A stretch of 64,000 nucleotides of DNA, taken from Eremophila alpestris peregrina (lineage: Eukaryota > Chordata > Aves > Passeriformes > Alaudidae). Positions 62,177 to 64,000 of this stretch are shown here, one piece after another (position 1 is the stretch's first letter; each line of letters opens with the position of its first letter). Both the position numbers and the translations under genes were made by a program. The DNA lies in the NCBI GenBank assembly GCA_009792885.1, contig WMCF01000015.1, forward strand, positions 11,917,033 to 11,981,032, read 5' to 3'. A model generated the notes under the pieces. It was not told the DNA's origin. It was given only the letters and a program-made list of their open reading frames with translations, and searched no databases.

Positions 62177-62800
62177 CCGCGGCGGGCGCTGGGTGTCATT
62201 GATTAGATCGGCCCGGAGGGGGACGCCGGGCGCGCGAGCTGCTCGCGCGGGTTGCGGTGTCTGGTCGCTCGCGCACCGCAGCGCCGCGCCCCCGGCCGCC
62301 CCCGGCCCCCGCCGCTTCCTCACCCCTGCCTCTCCTCTGCCTCCCCGCCCCCATCATTTATTTATCTGTCAGACGTGTTAACAAGTCCTCCGCGTTGACG
62401 GGTGCGGAAGCAGGGGGGACGCGACGCCCCCGAACTCGCCCAAAGCGAGGGCGAGGACTTGACTCCGCCGCACGGTCCTCTAGTGGCCGCCGGCCCGGAG
62501 ATGCGCGGCGAGAGCAGGGCTCTGTGGATGGGGGGACACCTCCGCCACCTTCACCCCGGCCCTGCGGGAGCCGCCCCGAGCGGGTCTCGCCCTCTCCAAG
62601 GGGCAGTTCCCGAGGGCGGGAGCGCGTCCCTTGCCCGCGGGGAGCGGGGCGCTGGCAGCCACGCCGTGAGGGACGGGGGGCTGCAGCAGCGCCCGCCCCC
62701 GGCGCGCAAGGGAGGCTCCCGGCCGGGGGCGGCGGTGACGGGGGGAGGACTGAGGCTGGAAAGGTGCGTGCTCGGATTGCCGGAGGGCCGCTCTCTGCCC

Positions 62801-64000
62801 GTGCGTACGGAAATGAAGCTGCCATTTGTGACGAGCGTGTAAGTAGCAAGAATCATTTAGTGGGAGAGGGAAAAAAAAAAAAAAGGAAAAAAAAATTAAA
62901 AACCCGGAAGAAAATAAACTCTAGAGCACTTAAAAGTCGCTCCTGAATTATTTTAGGAGCGTCTTTTAAAAGTGCCAGTTAAGGCAGCTGCTCGTTTGCC
63001 TTGCTCAACAGGATAACCGTCAGCCCTAAGTTACTATGTCCACAAATATAATTTGACTTGGAAAAAGTCTTGCAGATGTGTATGTTCAAATAAGTGTTCT
63101 TTCCAGACCCATCTTCCCGTCCTGAGGACCTCTTTGTAGCTGTGAAACGGATAGTTTGCCATCCAGAGCGAGCCTGCTGTTAACCGTTACAGAACTAATG
63201 CCGTGTTAAAACGCAGTGTATAAATAAACTATACATACATTAGTGGCAGCAGAAAACCACTAGTCTCAGCCGAGCCAACTTGCTGGATGGGAGCGACGGA
63301 CAGATGAAATAAAGGATATGTTTACAAAATGGGCTTTGCTTTCTGCATGAGGGCTCCAGATTGGCTGAGGGAATTTGGTGTATTCGACTAAGTCACGTAA
63401 TTGGAGAAGTTCCCTATAAAAGCAGCACAGTATTAAAAGTGGAACAAACACCAGCGTAAGCCCCTAAGCTATCAGAAGACCTCGTTTGACTGCTACTTGA
63501 GTCCTCTGCTTTCCTCTCCTTATTCTGCAGCTTATGCCAAACCTTCAGGATGTCTCAGGATATCCAGAGATTTTTCCACGCCAGTTCTGCTAATTGAGGG
63601 GGGCGGCGGGGGGGAAGGGTCATTGCAATTATGTAATGGCTCCCTCTAGCGTGCCAGAGATACTGCTGCATTTGGGGTATATCCCGTGTGCTTGCATCCT
63701 GTGGGGCATGTGTGTATGGATAGATATATATAAATATACACATACATACTGTGTGCTATACACTGTGCCTAAGTATGTACACGTGTGGTAACATTAATTT
63801 CAGAGCATGAAAGCACCAGCAGGAATAAAATAAAAAAAAAGAAATTATTTGTATTACTGTGGCATATAATATGTAATATATTTCTGACTATGTTTCTCAT
63901 TTTTAGTTTAAAAAACAGCTTTGAAACCCAGGATTTTTTTTTTTTTTGAAGAGGAGGGGGGGAGGCTAGTGTCTTCATCACTTTTTTTTCTCCAGCTTAG
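62801..64000. other. Distal upstream flank
   Basis: Beyond the CpG island: an A-rich tract near 62870-62898, G-rich runs at 63598-63618, TA-rich sequence near 63720-63750, poly-T at 63934-63947. No protein-coding gene was recognised. Confidence 0.6.
63415..63422 (+). promoter_or_regulatory. TATA box with inverted CCAAT motifs, plus strand
   Basis: TATAAAAG at 63415-63422 is preceded by ATTGG (63400-63404), TCACGTAA (63393-63400) and GATTGGCTGA (ATTGG at 63360-63364), a layout seen in TATA-containing promoters. It points away from PCDH17. The product, if any, would lie beyond the window. Confidence 0.35.

Larger units (their letters stand above)
61790..62800. promoter_or_regulatory. CpG island upstream of PCDH17
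   Basis: About 1 kb very rich in G+C with frequent CpG, in sharp contrast to the flanks. It holds CCAAT boxes at 62092-62096 and 62135-62139 (plus strand), an inverted CCAAT at about 61787, GC boxes (GGGCGGGG type) within 62150-62180, and G-rich runs. Placed 2.5-3.5 kb upstream of the PCDH17 ATG, it is the likely CpG-type promoter region, possibly bidirectional. The long open frames on both strands here are a product of base composition. Confidence 0.8.

Noticed and set aside
61899..62946. Several open frames of 100-230 codons on both strands in the CpG island
   Set aside because: Arg/Pro/Gly/Ala-rich in all frames, because stop codons are rare in GC-rich DNA. No known motif.
1..64000. A novel defence, mobile or biosynthetic gene system
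   Set aside because: The window is one intron-rich vertebrate gene and its upstream flank; no clustered unknown genes are present.

Overview
The window reads as nuclear DNA of a bird. The gene sequence is vertebrate. The interspersed repeats are mostly CR1 retrotransposon tails with the usual avian/reptilian 3' ends. One remnant near 6.4-6.8 kb resembles a solo LTR of an avian endogenous retrovirus of the ERVL type. The background is AT-rich, with large introns and one CpG island. Three runs or single positions of N sit inside homopolymers, as in a draft assembly.

The window holds one recognisable gene, PCDH17 (protocadherin-17, a delta-2 protocadherin), on the minus strand. Exon 1 (coding part 56680-59307) encodes the signal peptide, six cadherin repeats, the transmembrane helix and the first half of the cytoplasmic tail. 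A 59-nt exon 2 (32795-32853) and a 173-nt exon 3 (32464-32636) follow after a 23.8-kb intron and a 158-nt intron. Reading frame, splice sites and residues join cleanly over these three exons, giving about 953 residues. The last coding exon (about 200 more C-terminal residues in mammals) was not found and should lie beyond position 1, so intron 3 is at least 32 kb.

Layout: 1-32463 is intron 3, with CR1 copies, the LTR remnant, a POU-type palindrome and low-complexity tracts. 32464-32853 holds the two small exons. 32854-56679 is intron 1, with a perfect 18-bp hairpin, a ~41-bp periodic array of CTGTCAAT motifs near 40.4-40.6 kb and several candidate conserved non-coding stretches. 56680-59307 is exon 1. 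59308 to about 60270 is probable 5' untranslated sequence with upstream start codons. 60270-61790 is upstream sequence with poly-A, GA and CA tracts. 61790-62800 is a CpG island with CCAAT boxes, GC boxes and G-rich runs. 62800-64000 is distal upstream DNA with a plus-strand TATA element.

No bacterial-type system, CRISPR array, tRNA or rRNA was seen. The open reading frames of 60-190 codons outside the PCDH17 exons look like chance or antisense frames; of those start positions I checked, several use non-ATG codons. The most interesting unexplained signals are the 41-bp periodic array, the octamer plus POU palindrome pair, and hints of a divergent plus-strand transcript from the CpG island. 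All comparisons with other species are from memory of the families; no search was run.
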